Origin: Erysipelotrichaceae bacterium
Lineage (GTDB): Bacteria > Bacillota_I > Bacilli_A > Erysipelotrichales > Erysipelotrichaceae
Assembly (NCBI GenBank): GCA_030526485.1
Contig: JAUNCS010000021.1
Coordinates: forward strand, 1-34,767
Direction: 5' to 3'
DNA length: 34,767 nt
The notes under the pieces were generated by a model. That model worked only from the letters and a program-made list of their open reading frames with translations, did not search any database and was not told the DNA's origin. Position numbers and translations under genes: made by a program. Of this stretch, positions 13,743 through 22,781 are shown piece by piece (the first letter of the stretch is position 1; every line of letters begins with the position of its first letter).

Positions 13743-14582
13743 CTATAGCGCATCAGCTCCAGAGACGATTTCAGTAATCTCTTGAGTGATAGCAGCCTGT
13801 CTAGCCTGATTGTATTCAAGCGTCAAACTTTCAATTAATTCATTAGCGTTATCAGTAGCGTTTTCCATTGCAAATCTTCTAGAAGCCTGTTCTGTTGTCT
13901 TTGCCTGGATATAGCGGTTATATAACGCATTATTTACAACAAATGGAACCAAAGAATCAATCAGTTCTGCACCATTTGGTTCAATTAAAACCTCACAGTT
14001 TCTACTAGTTTCAGCCTTAGCTGAACTTGGTAACAGTTTATTGATTTCTGGCTCAAAAGTTACATTGTTTACAAACTTTGTGTATGCACATTCAATAGAA
14101 CCGATTTCGCCCTTAACAAATCTGTCTAAGGCGTTAGCTAATACCTGTTCCAGATACTTAGGATCCAGACCATCAGAATTAACCATTTCGGTATTTACCA
14201 CATTAAGTTCCTTGTCTTTGAAGAAAGAACCATAGTTAGTACCAATAACAAACAGCTCATCATCCTTTGAAAACTCCGTATTTAAAAGCTTCAATAGATT
14301 AATGTTGTAACCACCACAAAGTCCTAAATCACTAAGAAAAACAAAGCAGAATCTTTTATTCGAACTGTTTTTCTTCAGATATATAGAATCAACATCTTTA
14401 CTGCCAGATAAGACTTCAGAAAGCACTTTTTCTAAAGAGCTGGTATATGCTTTCATCATATTAAAACTCTTTAGCTGTTTCTGGAATTTAACGCTGGAAA
14501 CCAGTTCCATAGCGCCAGTAATCTTCTTGGTAGAGTTGATAGACTTGATTCTTGTTTTGATGGCAGCCTTACTTTTAGCCAT
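13743..14582 (-). CDS. atpG: F-type ATP synthase gamma subunit
   Basis: Rotor shaft of F1, 279 aa. Long N- and C-terminal helices form the coiled coil: IKTRIKSINSTKKITGAMELVSS at the start (with the conserved KITxAM motif) and ASRRFAMENATDNANELIE near the end, finishing RQAAITQEITEIVSGADAL. The middle Rossmann-like part holds FLSDLGLCGGYN. The ATG overlaps the atpA stop by one base (TAATG), which points to coupled translation. Confidence 0.96.
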   Translation of the reverse strand: MAKSKAAIKTRIKSINSTKKITGAMELVSSVKFQKQLKSFNMMKAYTSSLEKVLSEVLSGSKDVDSIYLKKNSSNKRFCFVFLSDLGLCGGYNINLLKLLNTEFSKDDELFVIGTNYGSFFKDKELNVVNTEMVNSDGLDPKYLEQVLANALDRFVKGEIGSIECAYTKFVNNVTFEPEINKLLPSSAKAETSRNCEVLIEPNGAELIDSLVPFVVNNALYNRYIQAKTTEQASRRFAMENATDNANELIESLTLEYNQARQAAITQEITEIVSGADAL

Positions 14583-16105
14583 TAGTTAACTCCATAAGTC
14601 TTTAGATAATCATCACAAACACTGTTTAAAGCTTCCTTTAACTTGGCATTTAGATCATCATCCAATACTTTCTTATCTTCAATTTCATCAAGAATGTTCT
14701 GATACTTGTTGTGGAAGTTCTTGTGAACAAAGCTTTCGAAGTCCTTAACCTGTTCAACACTAACTTTTTCAAGATAACCAAACTTAGCACAATATAAGCT
14801 GATTACCATTTCTGACATCGTTAATGGTGAATACTGCTTCTGCTTTAACAGTTCAGTAATTCTAGCACCATGGTCGATAGTCTTCTTTGTAGCTTCATCC
14901 AAATCAGAGCCAAACTGTGCGAAAGATAATAATTCGTGGTACTGGGCAATATCAAGCTTTAATGAGCTTGAAACTGATTTGATAGCCTTTGTTTGAGCAG
15001 CACTACCTACTCTACTTACTGATAAGCCTGCATCAACAGCTGGTCTTACACCTGAATTGAATAATTCAGTCTGTAAGAAGATCTGACCATCAGTAATAGA
15101 AATTACGTTTGTTGGAATATATGCAGAGATATCACCAGCCTGAGTTTCAATGATTGGTAAAGCAGTTAAAGAACCACCACCCAGTTCATCATTTAACTTG
15201 GCTGCTCTTTCTAGAAGTCTAGAATGCAGGTAGAATACATCACCTGGATATGCTTCTCTTCCTGGAGGACGACGAAGCAATAATGAAAGTGTACGGTATG
15301 CTACAGCATGCTTACTTAAATCATCATAGATGATTAAAACGTCTTTGCCCTGTTCCATCCATTCTTCACCAATAGCACAGCCTGCATATGGAGCGATGTA
15401 CTGTAGTGGAGCCATTTCTGAAGCAGTAGCAGAAACGATAGTTGTGTATTCCATTGCGCCATTTTGTCTTAGTTTTTCTACAACCTGTGCAACTGTAGAA
15501 GCTTTCTGACCAATAGCCACATAGATACATAAAACATCCTTGCCCTTCTGGTTAAGGATAGTATCAATAGCGATAGCAGTCTTACCAGTCTGTCTATCAC
15601 CGATAATTAATTCTCTTTGACCCTTACCGATAGGGATGATAGAGTCAACAACTTTTAAACCAGTCATAAGTGGCTGATGAACTGACTTTCTAGTCATTAC
15701 ACCAGGAGCAACTCTTTCAACTGGACGATATTTATCTGATTTGATTGGTTCGCCACCATCAATCGCCTGACCCAGAGCATTTACAACTCGGCCCAGCATC
15801 ATATCACCAACAGGAACTTCGATGATACGACCAGTACATCTTACTTCATCGCCTTCTTTGATGTTAGTATCAGAACCCATTAATACTGCACCGATAGAAT
15901 CTTCTTCCAGGTTCAGCACAAGTCCATAAACATCATTAGGGAATAGTAAAAGTTCGCTGGCCATAGCATTCTTTAGACCCTGGACAATAGCGATACCATC
16001 ACCAACTCTGACAACTGTACCAACATCACCCTGTTCAAGTACATCATCATAGTGGGCAATCTGATCTTTAATTAGAGCACTAATTTCACCAATTTTTAGA
16101 TCCAT
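14582..16105 (-). CDS. atpA: F-type ATP synthase alpha subunit
   Basis: Non-catalytic nucleotide-binding subunit of F1, 507 aa. Walker A GDRQTGKT at 169-176, [21 protein letters not shown], and [13 protein letters not shown] containing the conserved arginine that reaches into the catalytic site. GAGAGGAAG precedes the ATG. It is separated from atpH by two bases and overlaps atpG by one. Confidence 0.98.
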   Translation of the reverse strand: MDLKIGEISALIKDQIAHYDDVLEQGDVGTVVRVGDGIAIVQGLKNAMASELLLFPNDVYGLVLNLEEDSIGAVLMGSDTNIKEGDEVRCTGRIIEVPVGDMMLGRVVNALGQAIDGGEPIKSDKYRPVERVAPGVMTRKSVHQPLMTGLKVVDSIIPIGKGQRELIIGDRQTGKTAIAIDTILNQKGKDVLCIYVAIGQKASTVAQVVEKLRQNGAMEYTTIVSATASEMAPLQYIAPYAGCAIGEEWMEQGKDVLIIYDDLSKHAVAYRTLSLLLRRPPGREAYPGDVFYLHSRLLERAAKLNDELGGGSLTALPIIETQAGDISAYIPTNVISITDGQIFLQTELFNSGVRPAVDAGLSVSRVGSAAQTKAIKSVSSSLKLDIAQYHELLSFAQFGSDLDEATKKTIDHGARITELLKQKQYSPLTMSEMVISLYCAKFGYLEKVSVEQVKDFESFVHKNFHNKYQNILDEIEDKKVLDDDLNAKLKEALNSVCDDYLKTYGVN

Positions 16106-16107
16106 CT

Positions 16108-16638
16108 TTACTTCCTCTCTAATAACACAGTTTTCAAGCCTTCAAGTTTATCCTTCATAGTGTGATCAATTACTTCATCATCAAAGATAACTTTAAAACC
16201 GGAAATAAGTGTTTCGTTTATTCTTGGTTTTAAGACAACGGTCTTATCGTTGCTTAAAGCCTTTTCTAATTTTGTGATTTCTTCTTCACTGATTGGTCTA
16301 GCAGTTTCTACTACACCTTCTCTAATACCTAATAAAACATTAGAAAGAGCATGATAATCATTTGCGATTTCCAAGAAAAGATTCATTCTTCCCTTATCTA
16401 CCAAAAGTTTCATAAAGTTAAGTACGTTAACTTTTACCTTACCCTTAAAAGCTTTTTCAATTAATTCTTTTTTGGTATCTTTTGAAATCTTGGCACTGGC
16501 AAAGAATGACTTCAGTTCAGAATTTTGAAGATAAACTTCCTTTATCTGATCAATTTCTTCCTTATAGCTTAAAACTGAATCAGCTTCCTTAGCTAATTCC
16601 AGTAAGCCCTGGGCATATGCCATTGAAACCTGAGACAT
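16108..16638 (-). CDS. atpH: F-type ATP synthase delta subunit
   Basis: Peripheral-stalk cap linking the b subunits to the top of F1, 176 aa. The N-terminal helical bundle begins [20 protein letters not shown], and the C-terminal part has [23 protein letters not shown], matching the family's GGxxxxxxDxVID-like ending. It overlaps the atpF stop by one base (TAATG). Sequence divergence is normal for this subunit; position between b and alpha confirms it. Confidence 0.94.
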   Translation of the reverse strand: MSQVSMAYAQGLLELAKEADSVLSYKEEIDQIKEVYLQNSELKSFFASAKISKDTKKELIEKAFKGKVKVNVLNFMKLLVDKGRMNLFLEIANDYHALSNVLLGIREGVVETARPISEEEITKLEKALSNDKTVVLKPRINETLISGFKVIFDDEVIDHTMKDKLEGLKTVLLERK

Positions 16639-17141
16639 TATTTACCTGCCTCTTTAACAAACTTATCAATAGATTCTCTATCTGTAGCTTCATTGACCTT
16701 TTCTTCAAGAAGTTTCTCAACAGCCGCCATAGCAACGTTGACGATTTCATCATGAAGTTCATTAGTCATTTCTTTCTTAGCAGCTTCAATACGCTTATCT
16801 GCCTCATCGATTTTAGCCTGGGCCTGTTTCTTGGCATCAACAATAAGTTCAGCTTTTAAGGCATCAGCTTCTTTCTTAGCACCGGCAATAATATCCAGTG
16901 AATCCTTCTTTGCCTTCTTAAGCTCTTCCTTAGCATCATCCAAGTTAGCCTTTGCTTCTTCATTGGTTTTAAAAGCACTGTCTAAAGATTCCTGCATGGC
17001 GCAAGCTCTTTTTTCCAAGATATTTCTAACAGGCTTCCATAACCATTTCTTTACCGCTAAAAAGATAAGACCAGTAGCACAAAGCTGCGTGATCATTGAA
17101 ATTAAATTAGGAAAAAGAGAGCCTTGAACATCAACATTCAT
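16638..17141 (-). CDS. atpF: F-type ATP synthase b subunit
   Basis: Peripheral-stalk subunit, 167 aa. One N-terminal membrane segment (about 11-28, LISMITQLCATGLIFLAV) is followed by WLWKPVRNILEKR and then a long charged, Ala/Lys/Glu-rich helix to about residue 150 that would dimerise. AAAGGAGAG lies before the ATG. The usual single b-type gene is present; no second b' gene is seen. Confidence 0.95.
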   Translation of the reverse strand: MNVDVQGSLFPNLISMITQLCATGLIFLAVKKWLWKPVRNILEKRACAMQESLDSAFKTNEEAKANLDDAKEELKKAKKDSLDIIAGAKKEADALKAELIVDAKKQAQAKIDEADKRIEAAKKEMTNELHDEIVNVAMAAVEKLLEEKVNEATDRESIDKFVKEAGK

Positions 17142-17159
17142 GAGCTACTCTCCTTTTAT

Positions 17160-17399
17160 TTACGCTCTACCACCTAATACGAAGATGATTAAGAACGAAA
17201 TTAACATACCGTAGATTGCGACTGTTTCTGTTAGACCACAACCTAGGATTAACATAGTTCTGATTTTACTTTCAGCATCTGGATTCTTACCAACTGCTTC
17301 AACTGCCTTAGACGCAGCCATACCTTCACCGATACCAGTACCTAAACCTGCAAGAATAGCGATTGCAGCACCGATAGCAACTAAACCTAAATCTGTCAT
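17160..17399 (-). CDS. atpE: F-type ATP synthase c subunit with two carboxylates in the ion site
   Basis: Membrane rotor subunit, 79 aa, two hydrophobic helices joined by a polar loop (VGKNPDAESKIR). Helix 2 carries the essential carboxylate, Glu58, in LTETVAIYG. Helix 1 has Glu25 in GTGIGEGMAA, at the place where the sodium-binding Ilyobacter c subunit has Gln32; Thr59 stands where that protein has Ser66. A pair of carboxylates with ES/ET is known from the sodium-driven Fusobacterium rotor, so sodium coupling is likely but not proven. AGAGGAGGAA gives a strong ribosome site, as expected for the most abundant subunit. Confidence 0.97.
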   Translation of the reverse strand: MTDLGLVAIGAAIAILAGLGTGIGEGMAASKAVEAVGKNPDAESKIRTMLILGCGLTETVAIYGMLISFLIIFVLGGRA

Positions 17400-17426
17400 G
17401 AATTTATTCCTCCTCTTTAGTTAGTT

Positions 17427-18158
17427 TTAATTTTTGTTTTCATCTGGAATTGTATTGCCCACAAATACCATTGTCAGCATGATAAAGATGTACATCTGGA
17501 TAGCTCCAGAGAACAAGTCAAAATACAAGTGCAGTGGTGTGGCAATAATCGGACCAACGAAATTAAATATATCTTTAAGTCCAAATAAAGACCAGAAGAC
17601 ATTTGAAATAGTGTTACCAAGTTGATATACCAGTTCCATAATGATTGAACCGGAAATGTTATTACCAAATAGACGCAGAGACATTGAAAGTAATGGAGCC
17701 AGATTACCAAAGATGTTTGGTAACAGGAATAAGAAGATAGGCTCAATAAATGAATGAGCATACGCCTTAATACCATTATTCTTAATGTCAGATCTTTGAA
17801 TCATGATATATGTGATTAAAGCCAGTACCAGAGTCACTGACCAGTTGCCGCATGGTGCTTCAAAACCCAATAAGGCAACATATTGACCAGCCAGAATGTA
17901 TAGAGCTAAAGAACCCAGATATGGACCAAGCTTTTCTACACTTCTTTGACCCATGATGTCTTTAATCATGCCATCAATAAATTCAACCGCCATAATACAG
18001 ACGACTACCAGTCCTGTTGGCTTGCTTAGTGGATCATATGCTTCTAGTTTTGTATTAATCCACTTAAGTACACCTAATAAGACGATAGTGATACCGATAA
18101 TAACAGGAACAATACCTTGAATAACAAATGAAAATGAGTTATTTATCGTGATTGTCAT
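17427..18158 (-). CDS. atpB: F-type ATP synthase a subunit
   Basis: Stator channel subunit, 243 aa, with five or six membrane helices. The essential arginine is Arg162 in SMSLRLFGNNISG, facing the c-ring carboxylates. The last helices contain LHLYFDLFSGAIQMYIFIML, the conserved closing motif. It overlaps the upstream atpI-like gene by four bases (ATGA) and precedes atpE by 27 bases. Confidence 0.96.
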   Translation of the reverse strand: MTITINNSFSFVIQGIVPVIIGITIVLLGVLKWINTKLEAYDPLSKPTGLVVVCIMAVEFIDGMIKDIMGQRSVEKLGPYLGSLALYILAGQYVALLGFEAPCGNWSVTLVLALITYIMIQRSDIKNNGIKAYAHSFIEPIFLFLLPNIFGNLAPLLSMSLRLFGNNISGSIIMELVYQLGNTISNVFWSLFGLKDIFNFVGPIIATPLHLYFDLFSGAIQMYIFIMLTMVFVGNTIPDENKN

Positions 18159-18490
18159 ACTTTACTACCTACAATAAAAAAATAGATGTTTGGCACAATC
18201 ATAGCTGCAAAACCAGCGAAGAAGCACGGCAGTTTTCCAACATAATAAGTACCAATAGCCATTAGTATAGTAAGGATGCCCTGGACCAGCATTACGCTTA
18301 GAGCTCTTAAAATAACTTCTGGCTTACCATCCAGTCTTGGAAATTTTTTAGATGAGATGAATAAATTAATGAAATAAATAAGAGTACCTACCGCAAAACC
18401 AAGTCCAATAGTCCAATTGAAAAAGAGACTTATTAAACTAAAGACTACAGCAAATATCTGATATTTTTTCCAATTAATCTGTTCAAGCAT
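18155..18490 (-). CDS. AtpI-like small membrane protein at the head of the atp operon
   Basis: 111 aa from the ATG at 18490, with about four hydrophobic segments (about 12-28, 30-47, 62-83, 88-106). Size, topology and position ahead of atpB fit ATP synthase protein I, which assists c-ring assembly in some bacteria; primary sequence is too variable to prove it. An in-frame TTG at 18523 lies inside the promoter -10 box and is therefore not used. No Shine-Dalgarno sequence precedes the ATG; instead an eight-base-pair hairpin occupies most of the short leader. Confidence 0.8.
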   Translation of the reverse strand: MLEQINWKKYQIFAVVFSLISLFFNWTIGLGFAVGTLIYFINLFISSKKFPRLDGKPEVILRALSVMLVQGILTILMAIGTYYVGKLPCFFAGFAAMIVPNIYFFIVGSKV

Positions 18491-18498
18491 ATCTAAAA

Positions 18499-18518
18499 AT
18501 GTATATGAAAATATACAT
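18499..18518. repeat. Perfect inverted repeat in the atp leader
   Basis: Eight-base arms ATGTATAT/ATATACAT with a GAAA spacer (plus strand). The predicted transcript start falls inside it, so it is either an operator or a 5' hairpin of the mRNA eight bases before the start codon. Confidence 0.65.
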
Positions 18519-18522
18519 TTCA

Positions 18523-18551
18523 ATTATAACGAAATAAATTGTTTTTGATAA
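18523..18551 (-). promoter_or_regulatory. Promoter of the atp operon
   Basis: TTATCA (18546-18551) and perfect TATAAT (18523-18528) on the minus strand with a 17-base spacer. Predicted start near 18516. Confidence 0.7.
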
Positions 18552-18609
18552 AAATAATTTGGACATATTTCCAAAAATGTCGCGATTGCGTTCAATGCCC
18601 TATTAATAG

Positions 18610-18638
18610 AGGACAAGAATATCAAAAAATGGTAAAAT
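18610..18638 (+). promoter_or_regulatory. Promoter of ppdK
   Basis: AGGACA (18610-18615), 17-base spacer, then extended -10 TGGTAAAAT (18630-18638). A six-base inverted repeat TTTGGA/TCCAAA lies about 35 bases upstream (18558-18575), between the ppdK and atp promoters. Confidence 0.6.
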
Positions 18639-18675
18639 ATTTGTACGAAATTTTACATATAAAAAGGAGACAAAA

Positions 18676-21306
18676 ATGAGCAAGAAATATGTTTATATGT
18701 TTGCTGAAGGTAATGCAAGCATGCGTGAACTTCTTGGCGGTAAGGGTGCTAACCTGGCAGAAATGTCTAGCTTAGGCCTACCTGTTCCATATGGTTTCAC
18801 AATTACAACAGAAGCTTGTACTGCTTACTATGATGACGGCGAAAGAGTAAACGACGATATCATGGCTCAGGTTAAGGAATCTCTAGCTAAGCTAGAAGAA
18901 CAAGCTGGCAAGAAGTTAGGTGATCCTGCAAACCCACTATTAGTATCAGTTAGGTCAGGCGCTCGTGCTAGTATGCCTGGTATGATGGATACTATCCTAA
19001 ATCTTGGTATCAATGATGAAGTAGTAGAAACAATCGCTGCTAAGACTGGTAACCCAAGATTCGCTTACGATTCATACCGTCGTTTCATTCAGATGTTCTC
19101 TGACGTAGTTATGGAACTATCAAAGAAGAGATTTGAAGAAATCATCGATGAATTAAAAGAAGCTAAGGGCGTTAAGCTTGATACTGAACTTGATGCTGAT
19201 GACATGAAGGAACTGGTTAAGCGTTTCAAAGAATTCTATAAGGAAAACAGAAACGAAGACTTCCCTCAGGATACTAACGTACAGTTACAGAGAGCTATTG
19301 AAGCAGTATTCAAGTCTTGGAACAACCCAAGAGCTATCTTCTACCGTAAGGAAAACGATATCCCTTATTCTTGGGGTACTGCTGTAAACGTTCAGATGAT
19401 GGTATTCGGTAACATGGGTGATGACTGTGGTACTGGTGTTGCCTTCACAAGAAACCCTGCAACTGGTGAAAACAAGTTATTCGGTGAATTCTTAATGAAC
19501 GCTCAGGGTGAAGACGTAGTTGCTGGTGTTAGAACTCCACAGACTATCGATCAGTTAAAAGAAGTTATGCCTGGTGCATATGAAGACTTCGTTAAGATTT
19601 GTGATACTCTTGAACATCATTACCATGATATGCAGGATATGGAATTCACTATCGAAAACGAAAAGCTATTCATGCTTCAGACAAGAAATGGTAAGAGAAC
19701 TGCCGCTGCTGCCTTAAAGATCGCTTGCGATATGGTAGATGAAGGTTTAGTTACTACTGACCAGGCTCTAATGATGGTTGAACCTAAACAGTTAGATTCA
19801 CTATTACACCCACAATTCAATGCTGAAGCTTTAAGCAAAGCTGAAGTAGTTGCTAAGGGCTTAGCTGCTTCTCCAGGTGCTGCTTGTGGTCAGGTAGTAT
19901 TCTCTGCTGAAGATGCTAAAGAAGAACATGCTAAGGGTAAGAAAGTTGTCTTAGTAAGACTTGAAACTTCTCCAGAAGATATCGAAGGTATGGCTGTTGC
20001 TGAAGGCGTACTAACAGTTAGAGGTGGTATGACATCTCATGCTGCAGTAGTTGCCAGAGGTATGGGCGAATGCTGCGTATCTGGTTGTGGCGATATCAAG
20101 ATTGATTACGAAAACAAACAGTTCACTATTGGTGATAGAGTATATAAAGAATTTGATTGGATTTCATTAGACGGTACTACTGGTAACGTATATGGTGAAG
20201 CAATCCCTACTGAACCTGCTACAATCTCTGGTTACTTCAAGAGATTCATGGATTGGGCAGATGAAAGAAGAACATTAAAGATCAGAACTAATGCTGATAC
20301 ACCTAAGGATGCTAAACAGGCTCTTGAATTCGGTGCTGAAGGTATTGGTCTTGTAAGAACTGAACACATGTTCTTTGAAGAAAGAAAGATTAAAGCTATC
20401 AGAGAAATGATCGTTTCTTCTACTGTTGAACAGAGAAGAGCTGCACTTGAAAAAGTACTAGTTCTTCAGCAGGAAGACTTCGAAGGTATCTATGAAGCTA
20501 TGGAAGGTAACCCAGTTACTATCCGTTACTTAGATCCACCTCTACATGAATTCGTTCCACAGGGCGAAAAGGAAATCGTTGACCTAGCTAACGAAATGAA
20601 CATGAAGGTTGAAGATCTAAAGGCTGTTATTTCTGAACTTCATGAAGCTAACCCAATGATGGGTCATAGAGGTTGCCGTCTTGCTGTAACATATCCTGAA
20701 ATCGCAGAAATGCAGACAAGAGCTGTTATCGGTGCTGCAATCGCAGTACAGAGAAGACATCTTGACTGGGATGTAGTTCCTGAAATCATGATTCCACTTG
20801 TTGGTGATGTTAAGGAACTTAAGTATGTTAAGGATGTAGTTGTTAAGACAGCTGATGAAATGATCGAAAACAGCGACGTTAAGTTAATCTACCACGTAGG
20901 TACAATGATTGAAATCCCACGTGCTGCAATCTTAGCTGGTGAAATCGCAACTGAAGCAGAATTCTTCTCATTCGGTACTAACGACTTAACTCAGATGACA
21001 TTCGGCTTCTCTAGAGATGATGCTGGTAAGTTCTTAAATTCATACTATGATGCTAAGATTTACGAACAGGATCCATTCCAGAGAGTTGACCAAAGAGGTG
21101 TAGGCGTTCTAGTTAAATTAGCTGCTGATCAGGGTAGAAAAACTAGACCTAACATCAAACTAGGTGTATGTGGTGAACACGGTGGTGACCCTTCATCAAT
21201 CGAATTCTTCCATAGAGTTGGTCTAAATTACGTTTCTTGCTCTCCATATAGAGTACCAATCGCTAGACTTGCTGCTGCTCAGGCTGCTATCAAGAACAGC
21301 AAATAA
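18676..21306 (+). CDS. ppdK: Pyruvate phosphate dikinase
   Basis: Interconverts pyruvate + ATP + Pi with PEP + AMP + PPi; in anaerobes it can work in either direction, sparing or making PEP for the PTS. 876 aa, full length. The N-terminal ATP-grasp domain includes GGKGANLAEM and SVRSGARASMPGMMDT. The swivelling phosphohistidine domain has GGMTSHAAVVARGMG with His455 (phosphorylated) and Thr453 (regulatory Thr in plant and bacterial enzymes). The C-terminal TIM barrel has GTNDLTQM and the catalytic cysteine Cys832 in LGVCGEHGGDP. A strong AAAAGGAG site precedes the ATG. It is a single-gene unit closed by its own terminator. A PDRP-type regulator is not in the window. Confidence 0.98.
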   Translation: MSKKYVYMFAEGNASMRELLGGKGANLAEMSSLGLPVPYGFTITTEACTAYYDDGERVNDDIMAQVKESLAKLEEQAGKKLGDPANPLLVSVRSGARASMPGMMDTILNLGINDEVVETIAAKTGNPRFAYDSYRRFIQMFSDVVMELSKKRFEEIIDELKEAKGVKLDTELDADDMKELVKRFKEFYKENRNEDFPQDTNVQLQRAIEAVFKSWNNPRAIFYRKENDIPYSWGTAVNVQMMVFGNMGDDCGTGVAFTRNPATGENKLFGEFLMNAQGEDVVAGVRTPQTIDQLKEVMPGAYEDFVKICDTLEHHYHDMQDMEFTIENEKLFMLQTRNGKRTAAAALKIACDMVDEGLVTTDQALMMVEPKQLDSLLHPQFNAEALSKAEVVAKGLAASPGAACGQVVFSAEDAKEEHAKGKKVVLVRLETSPEDIEGMAVAEGVLTVRGGMTSHAAVVARGMGECCVSGCGDIKIDYENKQFTIGDRVYKEFDWISLDGTTGNVYGEAIPTEPATISGYFKRFMDWADERRTLKIRTNADTPKDAKQALEFGAEGIGLVRTEHMFFEERKIKAIREMIVSSTVEQRRAALEKVLVLQQEDFEGIYEAMEGNPVTIRYLDPPLHEFVPQGEKEIVDLANEMNMKVEDLKAVISELHEANPMMGHRGCRLAVTYPEIAEMQTRAVIGAAIAVQRRHLDWDVVPEIMIPLVGDVKELKYVKDVVVKTADEMIENSDVKLIYHVGTMIEIPRAAILAGEIATEAEFFSFGTNDLTQMTFGFSRDDAGKFLNSYYDAKIYEQDPFQRVDQRGVGVLVKLAADQGRKTRPNIKLGVCGEHGGDPSSIEFFHRVGLNYVSCSPYRVPIARLAAAQAAIKNSK

Positions 21307-21319
21307 TAACAAATCAACA

Positions 21320-21346
21320 AAGGGTTGCATCGCAACCCTTTTCTTT
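21320..21346 (+). terminator. Terminator of ppdK
   Basis: AAGGGTTGC/GCAACCCTT arms with a 3-base loop followed by TTCTTTT on the plus strand, 13 bases after the stop codon. Confidence 0.88.
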
Positions 21347-21354
21347 TGCATAAC

Positions 21355-21376
21355 AAAACACCCTTGCGGGTGTTTT
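21355..21376. terminator. Bidirectional terminator between ppdK and the YgjV-like gene
   Basis: AAAACACCC/GGGTGTTTT arms with TTGC loop. T-rich on both sides, it backs up ppdK termination and ends the convergent minus-strand gene, whose stop codon is three bases away. Confidence 0.8.
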
Positions 21377-21378
21377 AC

Positions 21379-21885
21379 TTATTTTAATGGATTCTTCTTT
21401 AAAGAAATGATAGCTGTAACAGCTACAAATGTATTTAGTACCAAACCAACAATACTGTAGATTACAATTGAATAAATCGCAAAAGCAATCGTATTCAGGA
21501 TAAAGGCAATCTTGCACTGTCTTGGGCCACAGTGTTTATCAATTACACATACTGAATAATAGAAACAGGTAGCTACTGGAAGTAGTCCAATAAAGCCCAG
21601 ATTATTAAAGTAGATACCAAGAATAACACCCAGAGCAATCAGAATCTTGCCGAGGTATTTATCATCTGGTCTATATAAAGCGATAAGATTTCTTAAAACT
21701 GCTACGACATTTTGAACTGCCCCACTATAGCCCTTTAGGACAATATCAGAAATAGTGAAGAATGAAGCTGCACCAATATCGCAAAGAATCATATCTTTTT
21801 TATTTTTACGAGTACCATTTAATGTTGCAAAGAAATTGGCAATTAAAGCCAAAACGTTACCAATAATAATAGTTAATGTTGACAT
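21379..21885 (-). CDS. YgjV-family inner membrane protein
   Basis: 168 aa, almost wholly hydrophobic with about six short membrane segments. The pattern (N-terminal ALIANFFATLNGTRKNKKDM, then GYSGAVQNVVAVLRNLI, then IGLLPVATCFYYSVCV) resembles the YgjV family, whose function is not established. AAGAGGTAA precedes the ATG. It has its own promoter and a terminator, so it is a single-gene unit, unconnected to nagB by operon structure. Confidence 0.72.
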   Translation of the reverse strand: MSTLTIIIGNVLALIANFFATLNGTRKNKKDMILCDIGAASFFTISDIVLKGYSGAVQNVVAVLRNLIALYRPDDKYLGKILIALGVILGIYFNNLGFIGLLPVATCFYYSVCVIDKHCGPRQCKIAFILNTIAFAIYSIVIYSIVGLVLNTFVAVTAIISLKKNPLK

Positions 21886-21921
21886 ATTTACCTCTTCTTC
21901 CAGCTTTTAACCGGAAGCTTA

Positions 21922-21950
21922 AGTATATATAAATTAATAAAAATATGCAA
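21922..21950 (-). promoter_or_regulatory. Promoter of the YgjV-like gene
   Basis: TTGCAT (21945-21950) and TATACT (21922-21927) on the minus strand, 17-base spacer, 37 bases before the start codon. Confidence 0.65.
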
Positions 21951-21976
21951 TATAAAAGGGAGACTATTCATCTCCC
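21951..21976 (-). terminator. Terminator of nagB
   Basis: GGGAGA/TCTCCC arms with a 7-base loop, then TTTTATATT on the minus strand, ten bases after the nagB stop. Confidence 0.85.
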
Positions 21977-21986
21977 TGTTTGATAA

Positions 21987-22718
21987 TTATAGATCGCAAA
22001 GTGATAAAGCATCTTCATCAGCTACAAGAACTACATCCTTGTGGAACTGAAGAATAGAAGCTGGTACTTCTGGAGTTACTGGACCAAAGAAAGCCTTCTT
22101 AACGATTTCAGCTTTATCCTTACCAGAAACGATGATAAGTACTTTTCTTGCAGCCATGATAGTACCGATACCCATTGTATAAGCCTGACGTGGTACATCA
22201 TCAGCAGAAGCAAAGAATCTCTTGTTTGCTTCAATAGTCTGTTCTGCAAGGTCAACACAGTTAGTACCTACAGCGAAGTGATCAGCTGGTTCATTGAAAC
22301 CGATATGACCATCATGACCTAAACCTAATAACTGAATATCTACACCACCTAAGTCTTTAATTAACTGATCATATCTCTTGCATTCAGCTTCAGCATCCAT
22401 ATTTGTACCATCAGGAACATTTGTATTTTCTTCCTTGATGTTGATATGGTTGAATAGATTGTCATGCATGAAGTAGTAGTATGACTGATCGTTGTCTCTT
22501 GGTAAGCCTCTGTATTCATCAAGGTTAGCAGACTTAACATTAGAGAAGTCTAAATCGCCATCGTTATACATCTTGATTAAGTTCTTGTATAGTCCGATTG
22601 GTGATGAACCAGTAGCTAAGCCTAATACACATTCAGGATTTCTGATTACTTCAGCAGCCAAGATATTGGCAGCTTTTCTTGATAATTCTTCGTAATCTTT
22701 AGTTTTAATAATACGCAT
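21987..22718 (-). CDS. nagB: Glucosamine-6-phosphate deaminase
   Basis: Converts glucosamine-6-phosphate to fructose-6-phosphate and ammonia, the last step that brings GlcNAc or glucosamine into glycolysis. 243 aa, the short Gram-positive form without the allosteric C-terminus. LGLATGSSPIGLYKNLI binds phosphate, NLDEYRGL holds the catalytic Asp, and LGLGHDGHIGFNEP carries the ring-opening His. AAGGAGGGAAGCA is a strong ribosome site. It is followed by a terminator; upstream lies the unknown 204-aa gene with a 63-base gap. It sits beside, but is not joined to, the PTS operon. No glmS-type ribozyme is seen nearby. Confidence 0.96.
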   Translation of the reverse strand: MRIIKTKDYEELSRKAANILAAEVIRNPECVLGLATGSSPIGLYKNLIKMYNDGDLDFSNVKSANLDEYRGLPRDNDQSYYYFMHDNLFNHINIKEENTNVPDGTNMDAEAECKRYDQLIKDLGGVDIQLLGLGHDGHIGFNEPADHFAVGTNCVDLAEQTIEANKRFFASADDVPRQAYTMGIGTIMAARKVLIIVSGKDKAEIVKKAFFGPVTPEVPASILQFHKDVVLVADEDALSLCDL

Positions 22719-22781
22719 TGCTTCCCTCCTTATAAATTATGAATGCTAATTATTTACAGATATCTCTATCTTTAATATACC

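Noticed and set aside
16831-17127. 98-codon plus-strand open frame inside atpF
   Set aside because: Ser/Ala/Phe-rich product produced by the complement of the Lys/Glu/Ala coiled-coil codons of subunit b.
18491-18523. TTG-initiated N-terminal extension of the AtpI-like protein
   Set aside because: The TTG lies in the TATAAT box and upstream of the predicted transcript start, and the added residues come from the inverted repeat.
22719-22781. glmS-type ribozyme or other riboswitch ahead of nagB
   Set aside because: The 63-base gap is too short and shows no conserved riboswitch core, only a strong ribosome site.
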